The notes under the pieces were generated by a model. It had not been told where the DNA came from, made no database searches, and worked only from the letters and a program-made list of their open reading frames with translations. Made by a program: the position numbers and the translations under genes. This document shows positions 1 through 11,500 of a stretch of DNA of 64,000 bases, piece after piece (the first letter of the stretch is position 1; each line of letters opens with the position of its first letter). The DNA comes from Parasediminibacterium sp046546515 (lineage in GTDB: Bacteria > Bacteroidota > Bacteroidia > Chitinophagales > Chitinophagaceae): positions 53,937-117,936 of the forward strand of contig NZ_JBKHKJ010000016.1 of the NCBI RefSeq assembly GCF_046546515.1, in the 5' to 3' direction.

Positions 1-3000
1 TGTAGCTGCAAGCGCTTCTACGCCCATTGTAGTGGCGACAGTGCCTGTGTAGCTAAAGTTGGCAGTGCCGGCATAAGTTGGCACGCCGCCAAGCACCAAG
101 GAGCCAGTACTAGTTTTATTGTATGTAAAGGAAGAACCTGCGCCCATCGTTAAATTGCTGCCATTGGCAAATGTGGAGGTACTGGCATTGGTGCTGTTCA
201 AGGTAAGCCCATTGGTTACCGCGATTGCTTGGCTCAACGTAGGGGATGCATTCGTTACCACCAAATTGCTTATTGTCGCTGGGCTGAATGTTGATGCAGG
301 TATAGTAGTTGCATTAGCCAATGTAACCGTCGCATTCGCATTGCTCGCATCTATCACGCCGCTTGTCCTTGTAATGGTTGTGGCGTACATACTAAAACTT
401 GTACCGCTTGCCAAGGATAATGTCCCTGTTGTCAATGTAAGTGCACTAGTAACTGCTACCGAATTGCCAAGTACAACTGTACCACTTGCGCCGGTATTAT
501 TGAGAGAAAACCCACTAAAGTAATTAGCTGCTGGGTCGAAATAAAGGGTACCAAAAGCAACCGTTGTGGAAGTTATATTTATAGTACCTACCGCTGTACC
601 AGAAGATACACCACCACGGAAATAATTGGTACTGGCCATGCTGATTGAAGACCCAGACGCTAAACTTGAGTTTCCAATTTGACCACCCATATAAAGCGTG
701 CTAGTACTATTAGAGAGGGTAAATGACCCAGTAGTATTTGCACCAGTAAAGGTTAGTGCCCCTGCTAAAATCAAAGAACTGTTTGAAGGAAGTACAACCG
801 TGTTGGATGCCGTTGTATTGGCCAGTTCCAAATTGATAACATGTATTTGACCACCAACCGCTACATATTTAGTGCTGGTAGAAGTAGCAATTGTTGGAGA
901 AGTAACTGAACCAGAGGTAGCAGTGCCATCCACAGAATAACCAGTAGGTGCGGATGTATAACCTGCTCCAGGATCTGTAATCGTAATTGCAGATACAGCC
1001 CCAGTGTTAACAGTAGATACTAGCCCCTTGGCTGGAATTGAGAATGATCCACCAGTAAAAGTTACAGTGGCTGCGCCAGCAGTTAATCCGTTAGTATTGC
1101 CAGCGGCAACTGTACCTGTACTAATTAAGCCAGAAGCAGTGGCCGTACCCGTCATAGATAATTTGCCTGACGAGCCATTTACTTGTATCCTTGCAGGCGT
1201 GTTATTAAATAAATTGCCGCCAAAAGAAAGGGTATAAGCACCATCATTCAAATGTGCGCCAGTAACACTACTAGATGTCCTTAAAAAGGCAACATCACCA
1301 CTTACAGCAACATTCCCCCCTAAAGCAACAGATGCAAAGCATGAAATGGCTAAATTGCTCAAGGTAAGTGTGCCACTTGAAGTGCCCAAGGTAGGGCTAG
1401 TGGCATTTGAAAAGTATAGTGCAGCCCCCGCTGGGATAGCAGCAGTTGTAGCTGTAGAAATCGTAAGCGTTGTTCCTGAAATAGTGGATACCGTGGTGCC
1501 ACTTGCAATGCCACTAAATATTGCTGACACATACTGGCCAACAACAATAGAAGAATTGGCAGCAGACAATGTGATGCTGGTTGATCCACTTGCAGTAGCG
1601 GAGCCACCCGTTGTTTGTGTGGTAACTGGCGACATATTAATCCTGCCAGTTCCAGAAACAGTTCCTGTGCCCGTTACATTTCCAGACACAACAATATCCT
1701 TCCCACCGTCTGCTAATGTGCCACTAGTAAGCGTAAGGTTACCAATACGGGAAGGCGCAGATGAAACAGTTACAGTATTGCTACCAGTTGCTATTTCCAA
1801 TGTAGCTAATGTGCCGCTACCAGATATAGTTGCATTGTTAGCTGCCGATGTCATTGAAATTTTTCCCGTGCCAGAGTGGCTGCCCGCAACACTTAGGTTG
1901 CCAGAAACCGTTAGCGTAAAGCCTGCATCAGCTAAAGTGCCTGCTGTTAATGCCAGGCCTGTAACTGTTTTAGAAGCGGCTAGGGTATATGTGCCTGTTG
2001 AATTTATCGTTAATATTCCTAACGACCCTGAGGCAGGGGCCAATTCATTGCCTGCGGTTGCACCAGTGCCGTTGTAAGTTACTGGAACGCTAGTATTGTA
2101 TATAGGCGCGCTACCTGCAAAACTACCACCAGTCCTAATAAGGCTACCATTTACCGTGAGGCTACTTGCAGCCAATGTAAATGTGCCTCCCGTAAGTGTT
2201 ACTGTGCCAGTTACCGTTTGCGCCCCACTGGTTATGGCTGCCCCATTTGTATTGTTTATTGTTAAATTATAAATATTTCCTGTGCCAGTAATTGACTGTG
2301 CAGTGCCTGTTGATGCAAGGTTTAAAATACCTGTAGAGCCAGCTATCGTTCCATTATTAATGATGCTTGCACCATTTACAGTAATGGTAGCACCGCTGCC
2401 CAAAGTAACAGTAGCACTGCTGTTTATGCTTAATGAATTGACTTGGACCGTAGTACTTGCAGCAACCAAAGGGGCAAAAGTAGTACCAGAAGGGATAATG
2501 GCATCCAATGTTGATGTTGGAAGTATCCCACTACTCCAGTTGCTGGCAGTAGCCCAATCGGTGCTTGTGCCACCCGTCCAAGTGGTATAAGTAAGTGCGA
2601 CAACAGCACCTGTATTCCCCAATATAAACTGGTTAGTGCCACTCGCGGGCAATGTAAGCCCAGTATAACTTGTAGCAGTTGCACCTATTGAAACAGATGA
2701 ATAACTATTTATGTAAGAAGAACCATCATATTGCCCAAGGTCGCCGGATACTGGTGCCGTAAACCCTGAAGCAAAGTTGCCGCTGGTGTAGCCAAAAGTA
2801 ATATTAGTGTTTACAGATGGGCTTGCCAAGGCAGACCATTGTACGTTTATTACACCTGTAGAAGTATTTACAGCAGTAGTGCGGAATGCCGCATTAGCAG
2901 TAATGTTTGCACTTGCGCTTGCATCCTTGTTAGTAATGGTAATAGGTGTATAGTAATCTGTACCTGCATTGGTAAACCCTATTGGGAAGACCGCAGAAGC

Positions 3001-6000
3001 ATTGGCAGCTATACCATTTCGGGTTACAGTACCACCGCTTGACAAAATATAATTACTGCTACTAGCCCCGGTAATGCTAGAGCCGCTAGCCAACACTAAG
3101 TTGTTTAACCCTATTAATAGTTTACCGCTGGAAAGTACCAGTGTACTACTGCTGGCAGTAGTTAACCCTGCATTTAGCGAAACTTTTGCACCACCACTAA
3201 TAGTAAAAGTGTTTACTACGCCTGCTGCTGTTGGAACTTCATTGCCAGTAGTTACAGCCGAAGACCCTATATAACTTAGGTTAACAGTACCCGAGAACGT
3301 AGGTACACCATTTAAAGTAATATCACCCGTGCTTGTTTTGTTATAGATATAGTTGGAACCAGAACCCATAGTAAGGTTTGTTCCGTTAGCAAATGTGTAA
3401 GAAGTAGCATTTGTTGCATTTACCGTAAGCGTATTGGTTACCGATATGGCTTGGCTTAAAGTAGGCCCAGCATTGGTAACAGTTAGGTTGCCAATAGTTG
3501 AAGGATTGAATAACCCAGATGGAATAGTGGTAGCATTTGTCAATGCAATAGTGGCAGTACTACTACTAGCATCTATTGTACCCGAAGTTACCGTTACTGT
3601 TGCTGGCAAGGTCAATGTTGCACCTGCACCAACTGTAAGCGTACCCGCTGTAAGTGTTAGTGCAGTTGGTTGCAAATTATTACCAATTGTTGCACCGCCC
3701 AAAGTACTTGTAACAGCAGCAAAATTATTAGTAGTACCCGGGGTTGTCTGGTCAAAATATAGCGTACCTACACTAGCAGAAGCGTTAATGATAACATTAC
3801 CTGCCCCAGCAGCATTGGCACTAAAGCTATTGCCACTATTCATTGACACGCTTACGGCACTTCCACTGTTCCCAATCGTAAAATTGTTTGTGGTGGAGTT
3901 TGCCTCACCCAATAAAATTTTACCAGAGGTATTACCAGCGGCAAATGTTAAACCGCTTGCTACAATCATGCTCCTACTGGTTGCAGGTGCTACAGATACA
4001 ACATTGTTGCTTACTGTATTGGCTAATTCCAAATAATTGATAATCAGGTTATGATTACCAACAGCCAAGTACTTTTTGGCAGTAGTGTTTGCCAATGTAA
4101 ATACTACACTTACTGTTGCAGGATTGCCACCAGCACTGGTAACGTTTGCTATGGAAGCACCAGACACAGGTGAAGTACTGGTATAGCCTGTTCCATAATC
4201 ACTTATAGTAGCGGCCGTAATAGCACCGCTACTAACGGTATTTACAGTCAACTTAATGGGTACATGTGTATTGCCATTTGGATCAGCAATACTTATCACG
4301 TCATTTACAGCATAGCCAGTACCGCCCGAAATAGAAGTTAAACTAATGGCACTGGATTGTGTAGCTGTTCCAGTCATAGATACCTTGCCAGTAGAAGAAG
4401 TACCATTAATAGTTGCTACATTGCCACCATTATTAATGATATTGCCACCCAAGGTCATTGTATTGCTCCCCAAAAGAAATGCTGTGCCACCTGGCTTATT
4501 TACCCTCAAGTCGCCACTAACGGCAAAACTGCCATTAGCCGTTATGGTATTGCCATTCTGATAGAAATTACCAACAGTAATCCCCCCAGCTATAGTTGAA
4601 ACTGTCGTCATGGTTAAGCGGCCATAACCAGTATGTGTGCCACTAGTACCTGCCAAATTGCCCGCAAGGGTTATTTCATAACCCCCATCATTTAAAATAC
4701 CACTTGTTAACGTAAGCGTACCTGCAATAGACAAGGCAGCACCTACTGTAATGGTATTGCCAGCCCCATTGGCTATTTCTAAATTTGTCAATGTAGGTAT
4801 GCCAGATATTGTCTTGCTTGTACCAGTCATTTTTATTTTACCTGTACCCGTATGTGCACCAGTGCCACTCAAGTTTCCAGTATTGGTAATGGTAAAGCCA
4901 CCATCAGCCATTGTGCCACTTGTTAATACCAAAGCTCCTACTGTTCCGCTAGCACTTGCTGTAATGGTATTACTACTACCTGGGGCAATTTCCAATATGG
5001 CACTGTTCGTGGTTCCTGCAGCAAAAGTTTTACCGGTAGTAGCCATTTGTATGGTGCCGCTACCAGCAATAGTTCCATTATTCTGAAGATTGCCATAAAC
5101 GGTTAATGTTATACCAGAATTAACTGTCAACGTACTACCACTATTAATAGTTAAATCCCTGCACACCGCACCAGCAGCACTAACCGTAACATTCGTAGCA
5201 ATAATTGCATCGTCTGTACTTGTTGGCGGCACTGTATTAGCCTGCCAAGTAGAGGCAGTTCCCCATGCAGTGGCATTTACAGATTGGTACAAAGGCGTAG
5301 CCTGCGTTACATTCGTCAAGGCAATGTACGAAGACCAGCCACTGGAAGCCGAATAAGAAACACCCTCGGCAGCCCCTGGAATTAATGTAGTGGATGGCGC
5401 AGCAGAAGCACTGCTTACCGCTGCATTTGTCCAGGTACTCTGGTTACTGGAACTTACCAAATACATGGCGGCAGTAGGGTCGCATATAGGTGTTCCAGAC
5501 GCATCGCCCTGGCCAGAACTTGCTCCTGCATATCCTAAACCAATAGTTGCTGCACTGGCAGTTGCAGGTGTTATAGTCCATCTTTTTTTAATTACCCCAT
5601 TTGCTATTACAGAGCCAGCGGGCTGAACATCCTTAACACTAAAGCTTGTAATGGACGCAGTTGTAGGATTGATTGTTACAGGATTATAACTAATATTTGT
5701 TCCTATCCAAATCGGGATTGCCGTACCAGCAGTAGTAAGCCTTGTTACAATACCCGTTTGGCTACTACCATTAATGCTAAACCATTGTGTAGGTGCGCCA
5801 CCATAAGAAAATACTACAGCAGTAGGGGCTACGGAACAAACACCTGCTGTTACAGTATAAGAGGCTACCCCGCCTGTACCATCTAGCGTAGCATATGCCA
5901 CAGGCGCCGTTGAACAGGTGCCTCCAGTAAATGACACCAAAGGAGCAGTGGTAGTATAGCCAGAGCCGGCAGTAGTAGTACTATATGTACCCGCAGTATA

Positions 6001-7809
6001 GTTTACACTAGAAACTGTAGGTGAAGTTCCAGTAAAATTACTGGTATTTACTAAATTAACAGTTTGGCTGGTTGCAGTTGTAGAATAGCCTGCCGTATTT
6101 AATGCCACACTGCCTCCATCGACAACAGCACCATCAGCTACATTAATAATAATTGATTGCCCTGTTAGGCTTTTTAATATCCTGACAATAGAGCCAAGCT
6201 TTAATACAGCCCCTCCATATACACTGAGTGTTATGTTTTGTGAAGAACCTGTAAAACTGGTTGTTTCTAAATTAAATTGACCTGTGCCAGTACCACCTGA
6301 GCAATCCAAAGCACCATTGATATTAAAAGTAAAATTTCCAAGATTATTGCCACTACATGGGGCATAGGTAGTGCTATATGAATTTGAACCAAAAGCAGCA
6401 GGTGAACCACCCGTCAACTTAACTAGATACCCTGCATTAACAGTCAGCGTCCGGCCAAAATTATCAACCCCACCACCCCCAGTAAGCGTCAATGAGGTTT
6501 GGTTAGTTACATTATTGCGCATCTGCATATCCATCCCTAAAACGATTGTTTGTGCAGCAGAGAGGGCTGTACCTGACGAGCGAATGGACGCTATATTCAG
6601 CGTACCCGCACCCGAAACAGTAACAGTACCCGTACCAGAAAGAAACATACGTATGCCATCACCTGCTGTAACGTTGCCCGCAGTAATAGGGACAGTGGTT
6701 CCTAAAACGCCATTAATTGTAGCATTTCCACCTACATATAGTGAGCTAACAGTACCCCCGCCCGAGTTTACGGTTGTCATAGCTCCTCCAGATGCTATGG
6801 TTAGGTTACCAACTGGAGCACCTGAAGCACCAACCGTTTCATATATGGTATGCCCAGCTTGTATATACACATTATTACCAGAACCAGGTGTTGTTCCCAA
6901 ACCTTGGGTTACCCAAGTACCCGGGCTACCTGCCACGGTACACTTTTCCCATACAGAAGTTATATTGGCATCTTGAAAAGTAACACTAGGTACTGATGTA
7001 AAACCAGCACCGCCATTTTTTACAGTGATTGCCGTAACAGAACCAGAACTAACTGTAGATACAGTCCCTGCTGCTTGAATAGTAGCCCCTCCGCTCGTTG
7101 TAAAGAGAGTGCTACTTGTTGTATAAGCAGCTGTAGTGCCGCCATTTCCTACTGTAAAGGAAACTACCTTTAATACTGCTGTGCCCGTAGCAGTTGTAGT
7201 ACTCGCACCCGCAGCAAATGAAATAGTAGGCACACTTGTGTATCCTGTGCCTGTAGCACTTATTGTAACACTGACAACACCATTGTATTGTGCAGTAGCA
7301 GATGCACCAGTACCAGCGGCATCCGTAATCGTAACCGTGGGGGCAGAAGTGTAGCCCGTACCACCTGACACCACCTTAATAGCAGTAATGACACCACTAG
7401 AAACCAAAGCAATAGCAGACGCTCCCGTGCCAACTCCTCCAGAAAAAGTAATTACGGGCGCCGTATAACCGGTACCGCCGCTGCCAATCACTACACCAGT
7501 TACCTGTCCATTGCCAATGGCACAGGTAGCAGTACCTACTGTGCCAGCACCTGCTAAACCAACAGTAACAGCGGGTGCAGAAGCATAGCCAGAACCACCA
7601 TTGGTGATGGTTACATAACCCAAGCCCAAAGCGGCTGTAGCAGTAGCACCAGCTCCAGTTCCTGCCGTATTTACTGCATAGCCTGTTCCTAAAGAACGGA
7701 AATCATTTACAGAATAAGTCTGAGCATTTACAGCATTAAAACTGAATACAAAACAGGCAGCTGCCATCAAAAAAGCCAGCGAACGCCGAAAAAGGAGACT
7801 TTTTTTCAT
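1..7809 (-). CDS. Giant secreted beta-strand-repeat surface protein (N-terminal part, cut by window edge)
   Basis: The minus strand reads open from an ATG at 7807-7809 to base 1 in one frame, giving 2603 codons with no C-terminus. I checked parts of the frame for stops, and the consistent frame of the antisense shadow ORFs supports an intact reading frame throughout. It begins with a signal peptide (MKKSLLFRRSLAFLMAAACF..NAQ). Residues about 40-280 carry five or so copies of a motif like GGTGYTSAPTVTI, spaced unevenly. The rest is low-complexity Thr/Ser/Gly/Val/Asn sequence typical of autotransporter-like beta-strand or beta-helix repeats, interrupted near forward position 5220-5480 by Trp-containing segments (ATAWGTASTWQANT). 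Residues coded around forward 61-960 and 3250-4200 are clearly duplicated. Proteins of this kind in Bacteroidota usually end in a T9SS sorting domain and sit on the cell surface as adhesins or sheath components; here the C-terminus is unseen, so that role is inferred. Confidence 0.85.
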   Translation of the reverse strand, partial: MKKSLLFRRSLAFLMAAACFVFSFNAVNAQTYSVNDFRSLGTGYAVNTAGTGAGATATAALGLGYVTITNGGSGYASAPAVTVGLAGAGTVGTATCAIGNGQVTGVVIGSGGTGYTAPVITFSGGVGTGASAIALVSSGVITAIKVVSGGTGYTSAPTVTITDAAGTGASATAQYNGVVSVTISATGTGYTSVPTISFAAGASTTTATGTAVLKVVSFTVGNGGTTAAYTTSSTLFTTSGGATIQAAGTVSTVSSGSVTAITVKNGGAGFTSVPSVTFQDANITSVWEKCTVAGSPGTWVTQGLGTTPGSGNNVYIQAGHTIYETVGASGAPVGNLTIASGGAMTTVNSGGGTVSSLYVGGNATINGVLGTTVPITAGNVTAGDGIRMFLSGTGTVTVSGAGTLNIASIRSSGTALSAAQTIVLGMDMQMRNNVTNQTSLTLTGGGGVDNFGRTLTVNAGYLVKLTGGSPAAFGSNSYSTTYAPCSGNNLGNFTFNINGALDCSGGTGTGQFNLETTSFTGSSQNITLSVYGGAVLKLGSIVRILKSLTGQSIIINVADGAVVDGGSVALNTAGYSTTATSQTVNLVNTSNFTGTSPTVSSVNYTAGTYSTTTAGSGYTTTAPLVSFTGGTCSTAPVAYATLDGTGGVASYTVTAGVCSVAPTAVVFSYGGAPTQWFSINGSSQTGIVTRLTTAGTAIPIWIGTNISYNPVTINPTTASITSFSVKDVQPAGSVIANGVIKKRWTITPATASAATIGLGYAGASSGQGDASGTPICDPTAAMYLVSSSNQSTWTNAAVSSASAAPSTTLIPGAAEGVSYSASSGWSSYIALTNVTQATPLYQSVNATAWGTASTWQANTVPPTSTDDAIIATNVTVSAAGAVCRDLTINSGSTLTVNSGITLTVYGNLQNNGTIAGSGTIQMATTGKTFAAGTTNSAILEIAPGSSNTITASASGTVGALVLTSGTMADGGFTITNTGNLSGTGAHTGTGKIKMTGTSKTISGIPTLTNLEIANGAGNTITVGAALSIAGTLTLTSGILNDGGYEITLAGNLAGTSGTHTGYGRLTMTTVSTIAGGITVGNFYQNGNTITANGSFAVSGDLRVNKPGGTAFLLGSNTMTLGGNIINNGGNVATINGTSSTGKVSMTGTATQSSAISLTSISGGTGYAVNDVISIADPNGNTHVPIKLTVNTVSSGAITAATISDYGTGYTSTSPVSGASIANVTSAGGNPATVSVVFTLANTTAKKYLAVGNHNLIINYLELANTVSNNVVSVAPATSRSMIVASGLTFAAGNTSGKILLGEANSTTNNFTIGNSGSAVSVSMNSGNSFSANAAGAGNVIINASASVGTLYFDQTTPGTTNNFAAVTSTLGGATIGNNLQPTALTLTAGTLTVGAGATLTLPATVTVTSGTIDASSSTATIALTNATTIPSGLFNPSTIGNLTVTNAGPTLSQAISVTNTLTVNATNATSYTFANGTNLTMGSGSNYIYNKTSTGDITLNGVPTFSGTVNLSYIGSSAVTTGNEVPTAAGVVNTFTISGGAKVSLNAGLTTASSSTLVLSSGKLLIGLNNLVLASGSSITGASSSNYILSSGGTVTRNGIAANASAVFPIGFTNAGTDYYTPITITNKDASASANITANAAFRTTAVNTSTGVINVQWSALASPSVNTNITFGYTSGNFASGFTAPVSGDLGQYDGSSYINSYSSVSIGATATSYTGLTLPASGTNQFILGNTGAVVALTYTTWTGGTSTDWATASNWSSGILPTSTLDAIIPSGTTFAPLVAASTTVQVNSLSINSSATVTLGSGATITVNGASIINNGTIAGSTGILNLASTGTAQSITGTGNIYNLTINNTNGAAITSGAQTVTGTVTLTGGTFTLAASSLTVNGSLIRTGGSFAGSAPIYNTSVPVTYNGTGATAGNELAPASGSLGILTINSTGTYTLAASKTVTGLALTAGTLADAGFTLTVSGNLSVAGSHSGTGKISMTSAANNATISGSGTLATLEIATGSNTVTVSSAPSRIGNLTLTSGTLADGGKDIVVSGNVTGTGTVSGTGRINMSPVTTQTTGGSATASGSTSITLSAANSSIVVGQYVSAIFSGIASGTTVSTISGTTLTISTATTAAIPAGAALYFSNATSPTLGTSSGTLTLSNLAISCFASVALGGNVAVSGDVAFLRTSSSVTGAHLNDGAYTLSFGGNLFNNTPARIQVNGSSGKLSMTGTATASGLISTGTVAAGNTNGLTAGAATVTFTGGSFSIPAKGLVSTVNTGAVSAITITDPGAGYTSAPTGYSVDGTATSGSVTSPTIATSTSTKYVAVGGQIHVINLELANTTASNTVVLPSNSSLILAGALTFTGANTTGSFTLSNSTSTLYMGGQIGNSSLASGSSISMASTNYFRGGVSSGTAVGTINITSTTVAFGTLYFDPAANYFSGFSLNNTGASGTVVLGNSVAVTSALTLTTGTLSLASGTSFSMYATTITRTSGVIDASNANATVTLANATTIPASTFSPATISNLVVTNASPTLSQAIAVTNGLTLNSTNASTSTFANGSNLTMGAGSSFTYNKTSTGSLVLGGVPTYAGTANFSYTGTVATTMGVEALAAT

Positions 7810-8040
7810 GTACTGCAATTGTTTGTAAAAAACTGGGCAATTTGCGCTCGAAGAATTGTATTTCATATATTAGGTATGTAAGGCAACGTTAAAAAACAAG
7901 ATATGCAAGGTTGTTTAGGATGGCATATTGCCTTGCTAGGCAGAACTTATAAAACAAACAACATGGCTAGGCTTCCCATTATCACGGCTGTCGCGTGCAT
8001 TACAATAAGTAGTATAAGTTGTAATCATTTTCATATAGCA

Positions 8041-8460
8041 AAACACAAAAAAAGGTATCTAAACGCTCTTTATAACCACTAGTCAATCGTTCAACTAATC
8101 ATGTTAATCGTTTAAGCTAACTGCCTTATCTTACCTACTATTTTAAAGGGAATAAAATGGCAATGCATAAACGTTTAAGCAAAACTAAGTGATTTTATCA
8201 ATACACCAAAAAAAATATTAACTTTTTTTTCCACACCCAATTTCGCAACCCAAAGTATACACGTTTACATTAACCCAAATTGGTTTGCTTAAAAAGAATG
8301 GCTAAACCGCAAAGTATGCAGTACCACTAAATGCAAAGGGATGTAAACAAAAGAGAAAACAACCCATTTAAAAGAAGGAAAGTTTGGGAAAGCATTTGCA
8401 AAAAAGATTTGTCCATAACTCATTAAAAATGTAGTATTGCCTAACCGTTTAAATGATTGC
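8041..8460. promoter_or_regulatory. Divergent intergenic region with a cluster of AACGTTT-like half-palindromes
   Basis: The roughly 700 bp between the giant surface gene and the plus-strand polysaccharide gene hold no convincing gene. They do hold several related AT-rich motifs around a CG centre: GTTAATCGTTTAAGC (8103-8117), TGCATAAACGTTTAAGC (8164-8180), TACACGTTTACAT (near 8268) and CTAACCGTTTAAATG (8441-8455). These resemble LacI-family operators. The clustering suggests regulation of one or both flanking genes. No clean TAnnTTTG promoter box was found here. Confidence 0.45.
8164..8180. promoter_or_regulatory. LacI-type operator-like site 1
   Basis: TGCATAAACGTTTAAGC contains the perfect palindrome TAAACGTTTA. 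Nearly the same 17-mer recurs at 32319-32335 and, inverted, at 20351-20367, each time just upstream of a carbohydrate-active gene. This copy lies about 340 bp before the 8517 gene and about 355 bp before the start of the giant minus-strand gene. Confidence 0.55.
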
Positions 8461-8516
8461 CGTCTAATAAATTGCCCCACAAAATGCTTTTTACCGTACA
8501 GCATCAACACGCCACT

Positions 8517-11500
8517 ATGAATAAAATTTATACAACAAAAAATATGCTTAAAAAGAACTGTCTAATAATCTTATTAGTGCTTGTTACAAATTTGCTAAAC
8601 GCCCAATTGGTTGACTCCATTCGTTTTGGGGATACACTTTCTGAACAGGGCCATACGCTTATTGCCAGCAACACAAAAATACTGGCGGGCAGCCTTGGCC
8701 AACCCGCAAGGCAATGCCTTGTACCTGCCACATCCAATATTTACGGCGGCAGCCTCACTTTTATCATGAAAGTAGATCCTGTAAACCGTAATTACTTCAC
8801 CATAAAATTATGGGGTGGGGACGATGGCACAATCACCACGGCAGGCAGGTTGTATTTGTATGCACCCCTTAATGGCATTAATTACCAAGTAGGCTACCGC
8901 CACGAAGGCGATTATACATGTTTAAGTGTAGTTGGCAGCAAGCAGCCATTGCCTGGCCGCTTTTTTTATTCCACTACTATGCTGCCCTTGTCTTTAACCA
9001 AAGGCAAAACATCGGTTACGCTAAAAATAATTTCTGCTGGGCGCCTTTATGGGTTAGGGAACGGCGGCCCACCCAATGGCAGCTACCAGTTTTATATGAC
9101 ACAACCTTCCAGGGGTATTTACAAAGCGTTTACGCATATAGACCCCTATCTGGATGTGAGTACCGAGACACAAGGCAAAACACCTGCTTCCACTGTTATG
9201 CCAACACCTACGGTGTCTGTGCTAAACAAAGGGGGTACTTACTATAACCAAGTTAATAACCGTATTAACAATAGGCTAAATACGGCTACAAGTGTTACTG
9301 CTTTTAGCACCACAGATGTAGAATATTTGGCAAAATCTTACTTCTTGGCCGGCATGGCTGGCTATAATAATCCAGCGGTGGTTACCAAAGTAACGGCTTT
9401 ACTAGATGCTTTTGCTGCAGATTATTACACCGATAACGGGGCTGTGAATGGGGGTGCAAACGAGGCATGGGGCGGCCGGTACGGCCATCTGGGTTATGCC
9501 ATTTATTTGTTGAGGGAACAATTACAAAACACATTGGATGCCACTACCAACTATGGGGCAATAGCTGGCTTTAAAACACATAGGCAGGCTTGGGGCGATA
9601 TACTAACCGCTAGCAGGAACACAGGCCGGGCAAACCGTGATGGGCGGTTTATTACCAACCAATGCCTGCTTGCCGATGAAAGTATTTACAAAGCCAATAA
9701 GGGCCTGCTGGCGCTAAGCGATAGTAGGGCACTCCCAGAACAACTTGCCCAGCGCTACCTGATGGAAAGTATTGGGATAAGCCCTTGGCTAGGTGCAGAT
9801 GATACTAGCGCAAATACTAGTTCGCTAAATGCGGGTTCAAATTATTATCAAGTTACACAAAAAGGGCTTTCCAGGGAGAATGGGTATGTGGGCTTGGCCT
9901 ATGGCGAAATGCAGCAACACGCGGCGGCTTTTTACAAATACACAGGTAATGAGAAATTTAGGCAGCAAGCCATTAAAATGCTGAAAGCCCGTGTTAGTTT
10001 CCGCAGGCCTGCCGTGCAGGTAAGCGGCAGCAGTTATTATACTGGCATGGAAGGTATTGGTTTGCTGGCATGGCGTGGTGCCGGGGAAGTAGATGGTGAA
10101 TATGCAGATGGATTGGCTTATGGCGACAAGGCAGGGGGCGGCGGCCCACTTGCAGTTGCTGCAACAACTTTAGATGCAGATTGTATTGGCTATGCCAAAC
10201 AATGCCTGAACGACAACCAATTTTTTGTTGTGTTGAGTAATGCACTTGCCATAACACCTGAAGGCCTAGATGTTTTTGGCGATTATAATACAATAAAAAA
10301 TGCTTCCGACAATGGGAAACGACTGCCTATGACAGAAGGCCAGCCTGATTTTGCGTGGGCTGATGAAGAAACAGGTATAGCTGCGGTAAAGAAAAACAAC
10401 GAGCGATTATGGATAGAGCCTTACTGGCAGGCAAAAGCACAAAGTGCCATTAGTGCCGTGGCACGTTTCCATTACAGCACCCCTAATTATGACCAGTATG
10501 GCGTTTTGGAAACCAACCCTCTGTTTACTTACAGCGGACAGTACATTACAAGGCCCAATTATGCTGATGGTATGGGGGGTTCAGGATATACGCCATTTGA
10601 CAACCCCGTGAATATTTACGCAGGAGAAAAACTGCCAGTTGCGGCCAATGGGTTAGCCGTGCCCCCAGCAGGAATCACAAGCAGCTCTTCCTACGGGCCT
10701 TTTATGGGCAAGGCAGATGCTTATTCCTTTAGGTTTGGCAAATTCCTGATAGGGATGAATAGCAGCTTTTTTAAAAATTTCACTTTGCAGGTACCCAATG
10801 GCTTTAAGGCTGCCCCTGATGTGGTTTCAGGGAAAACTTATACGGGCAATGTTGACCTTTCGCCTTTATCCACCGCTATATTGTACCTGGACAACTATAT
10901 TGACACCGTTCCTATACCTAAAGCCCCTTTATTGCTATATTTATCAGGCACTACTGCCATTAAAACTACTTTAACATGGCGTTCGGCGGCAGGAGCCACA
11001 AGTTATACCGTGAGGCGTTCGCTCATAAAAGGGGGAGGATATACAGATATAGCCACAGCCATTACCGATACTACATTTACAGATAACACACTTATGCGTG
11101 GCAGTAACTATTACTATGTGGTTGCAGCAATAAATAATAATGGCACAAGTTATAATTCAATGGAAACATCCACGGCTGGTTTCAAAGCCCCAGCCCCGCA
11201 AATTTCAAATGCAGGCACAGATACGGCTTATATAGGCACACCTTATTTTTATACCATTGCAGCTTATCAATCGCCTAAAGCTTTTGCCACTACAAACTTG
11301 CCATCTGGCTTAACTATCAATGCGCAGAATGGCATTATATCTGGTTCACCCCTTGTGGCTGGCACATTTGTTATACCTGTAAGTGCTACCAATAGTACAG
11401 GTGTTGGCACGGTAAATTTTACATTGGTGGTTATAAACCCCAACAAACCTGTTATTACCAGCAGCGATACCGCAAAGGCTTATGTGGGCATTGTATTCAG

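Noticed and set aside
119..7354. Many plus-strand ORFs of 60-240 codons
   Set aside because: They are antisense shadows of the giant minus-strand gene, all in one matching frame, with Val/Ala/Pro-rich translations and no recognisable domain.
8289..8510. Minus-strand ORF of 73 codons in the divergent gap
   Set aside because: GTG start, no domain, and it overlaps the operator-like cluster and the leader of the 8517 gene.
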